Made by a program: the position numbers and the translations under genes. 11,407 nt of DNA, from assembly GCA_035691285.1 (NCBI GenBank), contig DASSJI010000077.1, forward strand, positions 1 to 11,407. The letters are read 5' to 3'. Positions 1 to 8,094 of the stretch are shown here, piece by piece (within the stretch, counting starts at the first letter, position 1; the number at the start of each line of letters is the position of its first letter). The notes beneath the pieces are model-generated. The model made no database searches, was not told the DNA's origin, and saw nothing but the letters and a program-made list of their open reading frames with translations. Origin of the DNA: DATFEN01 sp035691285. GTDB lineage: Bacteria; Acidobacteriota; Vicinamibacteria; Fen-336.

Positions 1-646
1 CTGATCTTCTTCCCCTCGAAGTAGTCGCGGCCCTCGTACGTGATCGGCACCTCGTAGACCCGGGCTCCGCGCTTGAAGAGCTTGGCCGTGATCTCGGGCT
101 CGATCCCGAAGCGGTCGCTCCGCAGCGGGATGGCCTTGAGCAGGTCCGCCCGAACGGCCTTGAAGCAGGTCTCCATGTCGGTCATGGTCGTGTTGTAGAG
201 CACGTTCGTGACGAGGTTCAGGAACAGGTTGGCGAGGTAGTGGCTGAAGAGGAAGCAGCGGTGGCGCCCGATGAAGCGGCTTCCGAAGACGGCGTCGGCC
301 TTGCCCCGGACGATGAGGTCCAGGAGGTCCGGATACTCCTCGGGGCTGTACTCGAGGTCCGCGTCCTGCACGACGATCACGTCGCCGCGCGCCTCGGCGA
401 TGCCGCTCCGCACCGCCGCGCCCTTGCCCCGGTTCCGCTCCTGCTTCAGGAGCCGGAAGCCCTTCTCTGCGGCGAGCCGCTCGAGGATCTCCCGGCTTCC
501 GTCCGTCGAGCAGTCGTCGACGGCGACGAGCTCCTTGCGGACCGGAACCGCGAGCACGCGCTCGACGATCTCCTCCACCGTGGCCCGCTCGTTGAAGACG
601 GGCATCACGACCGTGAGCAGCGGGTCGCGGAGCGGCCCTCGCCCCT

Positions 647-650
<4 letters not shown>
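1..650 (-). CDS. Family 2 glycosyltransferase, DPM1/GtrB-like (C-terminus cut by window edge)
   Basis: Likely transfers a sugar from a nucleotide sugar to a polyprenyl phosphate at the cytoplasmic membrane face, or directly to a glycan. About 216 residues are visible and the gene runs off the left edge; only a short C-terminal piece is probably missing. The N-terminal strand reads LLTVVMPVFNE (residues 11-21). Further GT-A fold motifs follow: VDDCSTDGS (44-52), RNRGKGAAV (72-80) and the metal-binding DADLEY (96-101). The late part carries MTDMETCFK, FGIEPEI and VPITYEGR, all typical of DPM1-like GT2 proteins. No membrane segment is seen in the visible part. I place the start at a TTG (650-648) that overlaps the ugd stop as TTGA, with a GAGGGG 11 bases upstream; GTG 608 and ATG 605 would cut into the first beta strand. 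Co-transcribed with ugd. The sugar donor cannot be read from sequence. Confidence 0.9.
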
Positions 651-1945
<1,295 letters not shown>

Positions 1946-1953
1946 CTAAGTCG

Positions 1954-1960
1954 TTCCCCT
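1954..1960 (-). promoter_or_regulatory. Ribosome binding site of ugd
   Basis: AGGGGAA on the minus strand, 8 bases before ATG 1945. It fixes the ugd start. It also shows that this organism does use Shine-Dalgarno sequences, in contrast to several other genes here that lack one. Confidence 0.75.
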
Positions 1961-1980
1961 GCCGTGCAAAGCGACCGGTG

Positions 1981-1989
1981 AATGTAGCA
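1981..1989 (-). promoter_or_regulatory. Predicted extended -10 promoter for ugd-GT2
   Basis: On the minus strand the sequence reads TGC-TACATT, matching the extended -10 pattern TGnTAnnnT. Transcription would start near 1974, leaving a leader of about 30 bases that contains the ribosome binding site. No convincing -35 hexamer is seen, as is usual for extended -10 promoters. Prediction from sequence only. Confidence 0.45.
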
Positions 1990-1998
1990 CATCTGCTA
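1985..1998. repeat. Small perfect inverted repeat at the centre of the divergent promoter
   Basis: TAGCA-CATC-TGCTA: two 5-base arms around a 4-base spacer. The arms are part of the two opposed extended -10 elements, so the symmetry may simply reflect the two promoters. It could also be a half-site arrangement for a dimeric regulator, but the arms are short. Confidence 0.45.
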
Positions 1999-2002
1999 TG
2001 AT
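1994..2002 (+). promoter_or_regulatory. Predicted extended -10 promoter for the GT4 operon
   Basis: TGC-TATGAT is a very good extended -10 element (5 of 6 to TATAAT plus TGn). The expected start of transcription is about 2008-2010, just before the GTG at 2012, so the message would be nearly leaderless. No Shine-Dalgarno sequence is present. This argues against the alternative TTG start at 2003, which would lie upstream of the transcript start. Confidence 0.55.
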
Positions 2003-2011
2003 TTGCCGCCC

Positions 2012-3139
2012 GTGAGCCCCCGGAGCTACGGCCTCGACCTCCGACCCGCCCTCAGGCGGCCCACCGGCGTCGGGGCTTACGTGCTGGCCCTCGCACGGCG
2101 CCTCCCGGGGCTGGCTCCGGACGATCGTTTCTACCTCTTCTCGGCATCGCTCAAGGACCGCTACCCGCCCACCGAGTGGCCGCCGAACGTGACCCTCGTC
2201 GACCGGCCGATCCCGGGCCGGGCCCTGAACTACTCCTGGAACCGGCTCGGCTTCCCCGCTCTCGACCGGCTCGTGGGGGCGCCCCTGGACCTCGTGCATT
2301 CGCCGCACCCGCTGATCGTGCCGGGCAAGCGCGCGAAGCACGTGGTGACGATCCACGACCTCTTCTTCCTCAAGCATCCCGAGATGACCGACGCGGAGAT
2401 CCGTCGCGACTACGCGCCCCTGGTGAAGGACCACGTGCGTCGCGCCGACGGCGTCATCTGCGTCTCTCAGCACACCGCCCACGAGGCGCGCCTGCTCCTC
2501 GACATCCCGCCCGAGAAGATCGCCGTCATCCCGAACGGCGTCGACCCCGCGTATCGCGACTCGGTCACGGCCGACGAGGTGGAGGCGACGTTGAAGCGGC
2601 GCCGCCTGCCCCGCGGCGCGCTGCTCTACATCGGCAGCGAGGAAAAACGCAAGAACCTGGTGAGCCTCGCGCGAGCGTACATGGGCCTCGGGCAGCGCCG
2701 CCGCAACCTGCCGCCCCTGGTCCTCGTCGGGCCCGGCTCCCACTGGGGTCAGGGCGGTTCCATCGCTGGCGGCATCCAGATCCACGCCACCGGCTACCTT
2801 GAGACGCGCGAGATCCGCGCCTTGATGGCGGCTTCCAAGGCCCTCGTGCTGCCCTCCCTGGAGGAGGGCTTCGGGCTTCCCGTCGCCGAGGCGATGGCCG
2901 CCGGGCTTCCGGTGGTGTGCTCCCAGGGCTCCGCCCTCGAGGAGGTGGCGGGCGGCGCGGCGACCCTCGTGAACCCCCTCGACACGCGCTCCATCGCCGC
3001 GGGCATCGAGAGGGTCCTCGACGATCCGAAGCGCGCCGAGGAGCAGCGCCAGCAGGGGCTGGAGCGCAGCCGGCAGTTCGACTGGGACCTCTCGGCGCGC
3101 ATGACGCTGGCCTTCTACCGGACGGTCATCGGCTCCTGA
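2012..3139 (+). CDS. GT4 family glycosyltransferase (first of three related copies)
   Basis: Retaining GT-B glycosyltransferase, probably cytoplasmic, adding a sugar to a growing lipid-linked oligosaccharide. About 375 residues, normal for the family. The N-terminal half opens with YGLDLRPALRRPTGVGAY, a form of the usual IDAR...GxGxY acceptor-side motif, and carries VVTIHDLFF (H115). The C-terminal half has the phosphate-binding stretch GSEEKRKNL and the EX7E motif EGFGLPVAE (E285 and E293), with VIPNGVDP between the domains. Start chosen at GTG 2012: it begins just before the first beta strand and lies just downstream of a strong -10 element. TTG 2003 would add three residues. First gene of a run in which the next gene follows after 2 bases. 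Donor and acceptor unknown. Confidence 0.92.
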   Translation: MSPRSYGLDLRPALRRPTGVGAYVLALARRLPGLAPDDRFYLFSASLKDRYPPTEWPPNVTLVDRPIPGRALNYSWNRLGFPALDRLVGAPLDLVHSPHPLIVPGKRAKHVVTIHDLFFLKHPEMTDAEIRRDYAPLVKDHVRRADGVICVSQHTAHEARLLLDIPPEKIAVIPNGVDPAYRDSVTADEVEATLKRRRLPRGALLYIGSEEKRKNLVSLARAYMGLGQRRRNLPPLVLVGPGSHWGQGGSIAGGIQIHATGYLETREIRALMAASKALVLPSLEEGFGLPVAEAMAAGLPVVCSQGSALEEVAGGAATLVNPLDTRSIAAGIERVLDDPKRAEEQRQQGLERSRQFDWDLSARMTLAFYRTVIGS

Positions 3140-3141
3140 CG

Positions 3142-4251
3142 CTGCGCATCGGCATCGACGCCCGCGAGCTGCAGGGGAGTCGCCCGACCGGCACCGGGCG
3201 CTACCTCCGCAACCTGCTGCGGCGCTGGCGCGAGCGCGATGACCTCGAGCTCGTCGCCTACTTCAACGGGAGCGCCGCCCCCGACCCCGTCGTCGATCAT
3301 CCCCGCGTGACGCGGCGCATCCTGGGCGAGAGGCCCGCGCGGGGCCTCGTCTGGCAGGAGCTGCGCCTGCCCCGAGCCGCGGCCCAGGACCGCCTCGACG
3401 TCTTCTTCGCGCCGGCCTACGCCTGCCCGGCGCGCCTCGGCGTCCCGCGCGTCACCACCGTCCACGACCTCTCGTTCTTCTCCTGGCCCGAAGACACGAG
3501 CCTGCGGGAGGGCCTCCGCCGCAGGCTGCTCGTGAGCGCCAGCGTTCGCGCCTCCGCGCGCCTCCTCGTGGTCTCCGATTTCGGACGGCGCGAGCTCGTG
3601 TCCCATTTCCCCGACGCCGCCGACCGGGTCCACGCCATCCCCCTGGGGCCCGACGACGACCTGCCCTCGCCGCCGTCCCGGGAGCAGGCGCGGCGCCTCC
3701 TCGCCGTCGACAGCCCTCGCGTGCTGACGGTCGGCTCGATCTTCAACCGGCGCCGGCTCCCGGTCCTCCTCGACGCCGTCGCTCGGCTTCGCCGCGCCGG
3801 CGCGCCGGTCACCCTCGACGTGGTCGGCGACAACCGCACATCGCCGCGATTGGATCTCGCGCGCGTCCTCCGCGAGATGGGCCTCGTCAGGTCGGTCACG
3901 CTGCACGGCTTCGTCACCGACGAGGAGCTCGCCCTCCGCTACGCCGCGGCTGACGCGTTCGTGTTCCTTTCGGAGTACGAGGGCTTCGGCCTGCCCGTCC
4001 TCGAGGCCATGAGGCGCGGCCTTCCCGTGGTGACCAGCACGCGGCCATCGCTCGGCGAGCTGTTCGCCGGCGCGGCGGCTCTCGTCGACCCCGCGGACGC
4101 CGCAGCGGTGGCCGCGGCCCTGGGCCGCCTGCTCTCCGACTCGGGCGAGAGGGAAGAGCTGATCGCCCGGGCCGGCCGCCACGCCCGCCGATTCTCCTGG
4201 GCCGAAACGGCGGAGCGCACGCTCGCCGTCCTGCGCGAGGCAGCAGGATGA
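3142..4251 (+). CDS. GT4 family glycosyltransferase (second copy), probable CTG start
   Basis: Retaining GT-B glycosyltransferase related to its two neighbours of the same family. The protein from CTG 3142 is 369 residues and opens with RIGIDAREL then RPTGTGRY, exactly where family members begin. It contains TTVHDLSFF (residues 105-113), GSIFNRRRLP (198-207) and the EX7E motif EGFGLPVLE (E280 and E288). No in-frame ATG, GTG or TTG lies between 2917 and the first beta strand, so the start is CTG 3142 or CTG 3136, which overlaps the previous stop. No Shine-Dalgarno sequence precedes it, so translation is probably coupled to the upstream gene, which ends at 3139. The usual K-N of the donor-phosphate loop is R-R here, a known variant in this family. 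The end overlaps the next gene as ATGA. Sugar specificity cannot be assigned. Confidence 0.9.
   Translation: MRIGIDARELQGSRPTGTGRYLRNLLRRWRERDDLELVAYFNGSAAPDPVVDHPRVTRRILGERPARGLVWQELRLPRAAAQDRLDVFFAPAYACPARLGVPRVTTVHDLSFFSWPEDTSLREGLRRRLLVSASVRASARLLVVSDFGRRELVSHFPDAADRVHAIPLGPDDDLPSPPSREQARRLLAVDSPRVLTVGSIFNRRRLPVLLDAVARLRRAGAPVTLDVVGDNRTSPRLDLARVLREMGLVRSVTLHGFVTDEELALRYAAADAFVFLSEYEGFGLPVLEAMRRGLPVVTSTRPSLGELFAGAAALVDPADAAAVAAALGRLLSDSGEREELIARAGRHARRFSWAETAERTLAVLREAAG
4237..4240 (+). promoter_or_regulatory. Ribosome binding site of the second GT2 gene
   Basis: GAGG, 7 bases before ATG 4248, inside the end of the upstream GT4 gene. It supports the ATG start at the ATGA overlap. Confidence 0.5.
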
Positions 4252-5045
4252 GACATCCGGACCTCACGGCGCTCCTCGTGTCGTGGAACGCCGCCCACGA
4301 CCTGCCCGCAGCCCTGGCCTCGGTGGAGGGCGTCGCCGAGGCGATCGTCGTGGACAACGCGAGCGACGACGGCTCCGCGGAGGTGGCGCGGCGCCACGGC
4401 GCCCGGGTCATCGCCAACCGCGACAACCGGGGCTTCGCCTCCGCGGCCAACCAGGGGCTCCGAGAAACGCATACGCCCCTCGTGCTGCTCCTGAACCCGG
4501 ACGCGGAGCTGCGGCCGGGCGCCCTCGACGCCCTGCGGCGCACCCTCGACTCGATCCCGCGGGCCGCCGTGGTCGGCCCGAGAACCCGCAACCCCGACGG
4601 CACCATCCAGGTCTCCTTCGGCAGGGACCTCACGCCGGCCAGCGAGCGCCGGCAGCGGCGCCTCGTCCTCGGAGTGGAGCGCCGCGACCCCGCCATCCTG
4701 CGCGAGGTCGAGGACATGGCCTCGCGCCCACGCACCCCCGACTGGATCTCGGGCTCCTGCTGGCTGGCGCGTCGGGCAGCCCTCGAGACGGTCGGCCTCT
4801 TCGACGAGGGCTACTTCCTGTACGAGGAAGACGCAGACCTCTGCCGCCGCCTGCGCGCCGCCGGCTGGGAGCTGGCCTTCACGCCCGACGCCGAAGTCGT
4901 GCACCGAAAGGGCACGAGCGCGGATCGCGCCGGCGCTCTGGCCCGCCGCGAGTACGACAGGAGCCACCTGCGCTACTACCGGAAGTTCAACGGGAGGCTG
5001 GCCACGCTGCTCCTGCGGTTGAGCTTGGCGCTGCGGGGTCGCTGA
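4248..5045 (+). CDS. Family 2 glycosyltransferase, rhamnosyltransferase-like (WbbL type)
   Basis: Inverting GT-A glycosyltransferase of the group that includes WbbL-type rhamnosyltransferases; it would add one sugar to the lipid-linked oligosaccharide at the inner membrane face. 265 residues, slightly short of the usual 270-320. Motifs in order: LLVSWN (9-14), the nucleotide-binding VDNASDDGS (35-43), NRGFASAANQG (60-70), LNPDAEL (82-88) as the DxD equivalent, SGSCWLARR (168-176), and the catalytic-base region GYFLYEEDADLCRRL (188-202). The C-terminal HRKGTS and the SHLRYYRKF stretch are typical of this subgroup. It overlaps the upstream GT4 stop by 4 bases (ATGA) with a GAGG at good spacing, so it is translationally coupled. 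No dTDP-rhamnose genes are in the window, so rhamnose as the sugar is only a family-level guess. Confidence 0.92.
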   Translation: MRHPDLTALLVSWNAAHDLPAALASVEGVAEAIVVDNASDDGSAEVARRHGARVIANRDNRGFASAANQGLRETHTPLVLLLNPDAELRPGALDALRRTLDSIPRAAVVGPRTRNPDGTIQVSFGRDLTPASERRQRRLVLGVERRDPAILREVEDMASRPRTPDWISGSCWLARRAALETVGLFDEGYFLYEEDADLCRRLRAAGWELAFTPDAEVVHRKGTSADRAGALARREYDRSHLRYYRKFNGRLATLLLRLSLALRGR

Positions 5046-5061
5046 GGCCGGCTCTTTGCTC

Positions 5062-5091
5062 TTGGTCCAACGCGCGCCTGCGTGTTACTTT
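5062..5091 (+). promoter_or_regulatory. Predicted promoter for the third GT4 gene (leaderless type)
   Basis: Within the 51-base gap after the GT2 gene, a TTGGTC (-35-like, 5062-5067) is followed after 18 bases by TACTTT (5086-5091), preceded by TGT to give an extended -10. The -10 box ends only 5 bases before ATG 5097, so the transcript would start at or next to the start codon. No Shine-Dalgarno sequence and no terminator hairpin are seen in the gap. Confidence 0.45.
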
Positions 5092-5096
5092 CTCCC

Positions 5097-6248
5097 ATGG
5101 CGCGCATCGCGATCGACGCCCGCAAGTGGCGCGATTACGGCATCGGGACCTACGTGCGCAACCTGGTCCGCCACCTGGCGCGCCTCGACCACGAGACGAC
5201 CTACTTCCTCTTCTGCGACCGCCAGGACGCCTCGGTGCTGCGCGACCTGGCGGCGAACTTCGTGCCCGTCGTCGACGACTCGCCGGGCTACAGCCTCAAG
5301 GAGCACGTCTCCATCCCCTTGAAGCTGCGGCGCCTGGGCGCCGACCTGTTCCACACGCCGCACTACGTGCTGCCGCTCCTGTGCCCGACCCGCGCCGTCG
5401 TGACCATCCACGACTGCATCCACCTGCTCTTCCCGCAGTACCTGCCCAACCGGGCGGCGCTCCGGTACGCGCAGTTCATGATGCGCAGCGCGGTCCGTCG
5501 CAGCGCGGTCGTGTTGACGGTGTCCGAGGCGTCGCGGGGCGACATCCTCCGCTTCTTCCCCGAAGCCGACGCCGAGCGCGTGCTGGTGGTCCCGAATGCC
5601 ATCGACCCGGCCATCCTCGACGACCCGGGCGAGGAGGAGAAGGAGCGCGTCTGCGAGCGCTACCAGATCCGCGGCCGGTTCGTTCTGTACGCGGGCAACA
5701 TCAAGCCCCACAAGAACCTCGACCGGCTCATCTCGGCCTTCGCGTTGCTGCGCCGCCGGGGCGAGAGCGACTTGAAGCTGATCATCATCGGAGACGACGC
5801 GTCGCGGCACGGCTCGCTGCGCCGCACGATGGAGGCCGAAGGCCTGCGCCAGGAGGTGCGCTTCTTCGGCTTCGTGCCCGACCGCACGCTGGCCTGCCTG
5901 TACCGGATGGCCTCGGTGTTCGCATTCCCGTCCCTCTACGAGGGCTTTGGCCTGCCGCCACTCGAGGCGATGGCGTGCGGCACGCCGGTCGTGACGTCGC
6001 GGCTCTCGTCTCTGCCCGAGGTCGTCGACGACGCCGCGCTCCTGGTGGACCCGTACAGCATCGACGACATCGCGCGCGGCCTCTTCCGCATCCTCTCGGA
6101 CGCGACGCTGCGCGCCGACCTCGTGGCGCGCGGCCGGCAGCGCGCCCAGGCCTTCAGCTGGGAGCAGTCCGTCGAGAAGATCCACGCCGCCTACCTGAAG
6201 GCGCTGGGCGTGCCGGTTCCCGCCGTCGCGGCGCCTCAGGCCCGATAG
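5097..6248 (+). CDS. GT4 family glycosyltransferase (third copy)
   Basis: Retaining GT-B glycosyltransferase of 383 residues. It opens with MARIAIDARKW then YGIGTYVRNL, the same N-terminal pattern as the two GT4 genes upstream. It carries VVTIHDCIH (101-109), VVPNAIDP (164-171), the donor-phosphate loop GNIKPHKNL (200-208) with the conserved K-N, and the EX7E motif EGFGLPPLE (E282 and E290). ATG 5097 is preferred over GTG 5082 because the latter lies inside the predicted -10 element and adds only five non-conserved residues. Past the family's usual end there is a short Ala/Pro-rich tail (about residues 371-383). That tail and the preceding 18 residues lie over the 3' end of the convergent membrane protein gene. 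It probably acts on the same oligosaccharide as its neighbours; the sugar is unknown. Confidence 0.93.
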   Translation: MARIAIDARKWRDYGIGTYVRNLVRHLARLDHETTYFLFCDRQDASVLRDLAANFVPVVDDSPGYSLKEHVSIPLKLRRLGADLFHTPHYVLPLLCPTRAVVTIHDCIHLLFPQYLPNRAALRYAQFMMRSAVRRSAVVLTVSEASRGDILRFFPEADAERVLVVPNAIDPAILDDPGEEEKERVCERYQIRGRFVLYAGNIKPHKNLDRLISAFALLRRRGESDLKLIIIGDDASRHGSLRRTMEAEGLRQEVRFFGFVPDRTLACLYRMASVFAFPSLYEGFGLPPLEAMACGTPVVTSRLSSLPEVVDDAALLVDPYSIDDIARGLFRILSDATLRADLVARGRQRAQAFSWEQSVEKIHAAYLKALGVPVPAVAAPQAR

Positions 6249-8031
6249 ACGTCGCCTTCGCTCCTTCCGGAACGACGTCCAGGTGCAGCACGGCGAACGC
6301 AGTCCGCCACTCCGGCCGCGCCAGGGGATCGCGTGCGCGCGCCGCGCCGACGGAGGTCGCATACGCGCCGCGGAGCTCGAGCAGGTTCGTCCCCTTTCGG
6401 ACCGTACCGGCGGGCCACTCGCACTCGTAGACGCCGGCCAGCTCCGAGCTCGCGAGCGTCACCTCCCCGAGAGCCGTGCCGTTGCCGAGCAGCGTCAGGC
6501 GCTGCGGCTGCATGCCGGCGAAAGCCAGAGGGTACGCGCGCAGCCGGACCGTGTAGTTCCTGCCCGCGGCGAGGGGCAGGCGGAGTCGACCCTCGCGCCC
6601 CTTCGAGTAGCGGGCGCACACGTTCTTCGCGCAGGCCGCCGCCTGCCAGCCCCGGTCGAAGAACAGCGCATCGCGCGATCCCGCGACGACCCGCGCCGCC
6701 TCTCCATGACGAAGGGACTCCGCGAGCCGCAGGTACGGCACGCCGTAGGCGGCCACGCAGGCGAAGGCCACGAAGGCCCCCAGGGCGCCGAGGCGCAGCC
6801 ACGTCCCGCGCTCCGCCAGCGCCGCCCGCAGCCCCGTGCGCGCCTCGGAACTCGCCGCGGTGCGCGCGAGCGACCAGCACACGAACGCTCCGGCCACGAG
6901 ATAGAAGGGATACGCGAACAGCGTCAGGCGCCAGGCGTCGCCCCCGCGCACGTTCCAGGTCAGCGTGAACGGGACGAGGGCCGCCGCGAGCGTCAGGAGC
7001 AGGAGGCGCCCCCGCGGGTCGAGGAACAGGAGCAGCGTCCCGGCGGCGGCGACGCCGGCGCTCAGGCCCGGGAGAAGCGGCGACAGGTAGCCGTAGTTCC
7101 ACTTCGTGACGAAGGGGTAGGACGTTGCGCCGACGAGCAACGTGTCCACCAGATCCCAGAACCTGAAGCGGCTTGCGAGATACTCGACGGCGCCCAGGCT
7201 GCGCTCCATCTCCATGCCCGACGCGGCCTGGTAGGCCGGAGCCACGCCGTTGATCGACACCAGCGGGTCGTCGTAGGCGATCCAGCAGCTCAGCAGGAAG
7301 GGCGCGACCAGCGCGGCGCAGACGAGGGCCGCGACGCCGACGCGTTCCAGCCGGAGGCGCGGCTCGCGGCCCCGCGGCAGGAAGGCCAGGGCAACGAGCA
7401 ACGGAAGGACGAAGGAGAGCGATGTGATCCGGGTCAGGCAGGAGAGGCCGGCCAGGAGCCCCAGGCCGAGGGCGTCCGCGAAGCGCCCGCGGTCGTAGAG
7501 GCGCAGGGTCGACCAGGCGGCCGCCACGCACAGGAACGCGAACGCGTCGTCGCGCCAGCCCTCCGGGGCGAGCGCGAGCGCCTGCTGGTCGACGGCGAGG
7601 CCCAGGGACGCGATCAGCCCCACCCACGGGGAGAAGGCGGCCGCGCCCAGCGCGAACGTCGCCGCCACTGCCAGCGTCGAGAACACGCTCGACGCGAGGC
7701 TGATGCCGAGGTCCCGTCCGCCGCAGAGACGAACCCCGAGCTTCGCCGCGAAAACGAAGAACGGTTCCCGGAAGCGAGCGTCGTAGAAGCCCTCCATCTC
7801 CCGGGCGTGGCGCAGGTAGGCGCCGGGATCGCCGACGTAGCGGCGCTCCATGGGCTTGAAGCGCAGCCGGCCGGGGTGCAGCGCTCGCAGCGGGGCCTCC
7901 AGGCCTCTTGCCCAGCGGGGCAGGGCGTCGCCGCCGTAGCGGACGATCAGCGCCTCGGTCCGCAGCGCTGCGGCGTACAGGACGACGAGCGCGCCCAGGA
8001 TCCACGGCAGCTTCGCGACGTGACGCCTCAT
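6154..8031 (-). CDS. GT-C-like integral membrane glycosyltransferase (ArnT/PMT/RgtA-like) with soluble C-terminal domain
   Basis: Predicted to move a sugar from a polyprenyl-phosphate donor onto a lipid or glycan on the outer face of the cytoplasmic membrane. 625 residues with about 11 hydrophobic segments (roughly 10-28, 110-133, 135-150, 161-176, 185-199, 204-218, 231-250, 320-337, 342-357, 371-389 and 412-430). The first large loop holds GDPGAYLRHAREM (67-79) and REPFFVFAAKLG (88-99), resembling the D/E-bearing loop and the REP...LL pattern of GT-C enzymes. Residues about 445-590 form a soluble, strand-rich region, probably a periplasmic beta-sandwich, with a CAKNVC pair at 467-472. The last 31 residues are Arg/Pro/Ser-rich and lie antisense to the convergent GT4 gene. 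It sits alone on the minus strand between plus-strand GT genes. Exact family and substrate are uncertain; the membrane transferase call is fairly secure. Confidence 0.8.
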   Translation of the reverse strand: MRRHVAKLPWILGALVVLYAAALRTEALIVRYGGDALPRWARGLEAPLRALHPGRLRFKPMERRYVGDPGAYLRHAREMEGFYDARFREPFFVFAAKLGVRLCGGRDLGISLASSVFSTLAVAATFALGAAAFSPWVGLIASLGLAVDQQALALAPEGWRDDAFAFLCVAAAWSTLRLYDRGRFADALGLGLLAGLSCLTRITSLSFVLPLLVALAFLPRGREPRLRLERVGVAALVCAALVAPFLLSCWIAYDDPLVSINGVAPAYQAASGMEMERSLGAVEYLASRFRFWDLVDTLLVGATSYPFVTKWNYGYLSPLLPGLSAGVAAAGTLLLFLDPRGRLLLLTLAAALVPFTLTWNVRGGDAWRLTLFAYPFYLVAGAFVCWSLARTAASSEARTGLRAALAERGTWLRLGALGAFVAFACVAAYGVPYLRLAESLRHGEAARVVAGSRDALFFDRGWQAAACAKNVCARYSKGREGRLRLPLAAGRNYTVRLRAYPLAFAGMQPQRLTLLGNGTALGEVTLASSELAGVYECEWPAGTVRKGTNLLELRGAYATSVGAARARDPLARPEWRTAFAVLHLDVVPEGAKATSIGPEAPRRREPARPAPSGRRRGSSRRTAPS

Positions 8032-8042
8032 GCCTCTTCGCG

Positions 8043-8048
8043 AGTCTA
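8043..8048 (-). promoter_or_regulatory. Possible -10 element for the GT-C-like gene
   Basis: TAGACT on the minus strand ends 11 bases before ATG 8031. Transcription would start only a few bases before the ATG. AGAGG lies just one base before the ATG, too close for a normal Shine-Dalgarno sequence. Weak match (TAnnnT only), no clear -35. Confidence 0.3.
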
Positions 8049-8051
8049 TCG

Positions 8052-8094
8052 TCCTTCTCCGTTTCCGCCCGCGCGCCCCTCCCCCTTATCCTTC
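8052..8094 (+). other. Pyrimidine-rich tract in divergent intergenic region
   Basis: The plus strand is 37 of 43 pyrimidines here, with a run of C and T between the two divergent genes, unlike the balanced coding sequence around it. It contains the -10-like TATCCT. Such tracts can be flexible or hard to duplex, but no function can be assigned from sequence. Confidence 0.4.
8087..8092 (+). promoter_or_regulatory. Predicted -10 element of the WbaZ-like GT4 operon (leaderless type)
   Basis: TATCCT matches TATAAT at four of six bases and ends 5 bases before GTG 8098, the same spacing as at the third GT4 gene (5086-5091 to 5097). No Shine-Dalgarno sequence lies in the 66-base gap ahead of the GTG. 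No clear -35. Confidence 0.4.

Noticed and set aside
2003..2011. TTG 2003 as start of the first GT4 gene
   Set aside because: It directly abuts the -10 hexamer, so it would lie upstream of the expected transcript start; it adds only three non-conserved residues.
5082..5096. GTG 5082 as start of the third GT4 gene
   Set aside because: It overlaps the predicted extended -10 element, and the extra residues precede the conserved MARIAIDAR start.
4283..6430. 715-codon plus-strand frame across the GT2 and third GT4 genes
   Set aside because: It is Arg/Pro/Gly-rich, out of frame with two well-conserved proteins, and spans the promoter gap between them.
6236..8005. 589-codon minus-strand alternative frame over the GT-C-like gene
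   Set aside because: It is Arg/Pro/Gly-rich without hydrophobic segments. The other minus frame gives a well-formed multi-spanning membrane protein.
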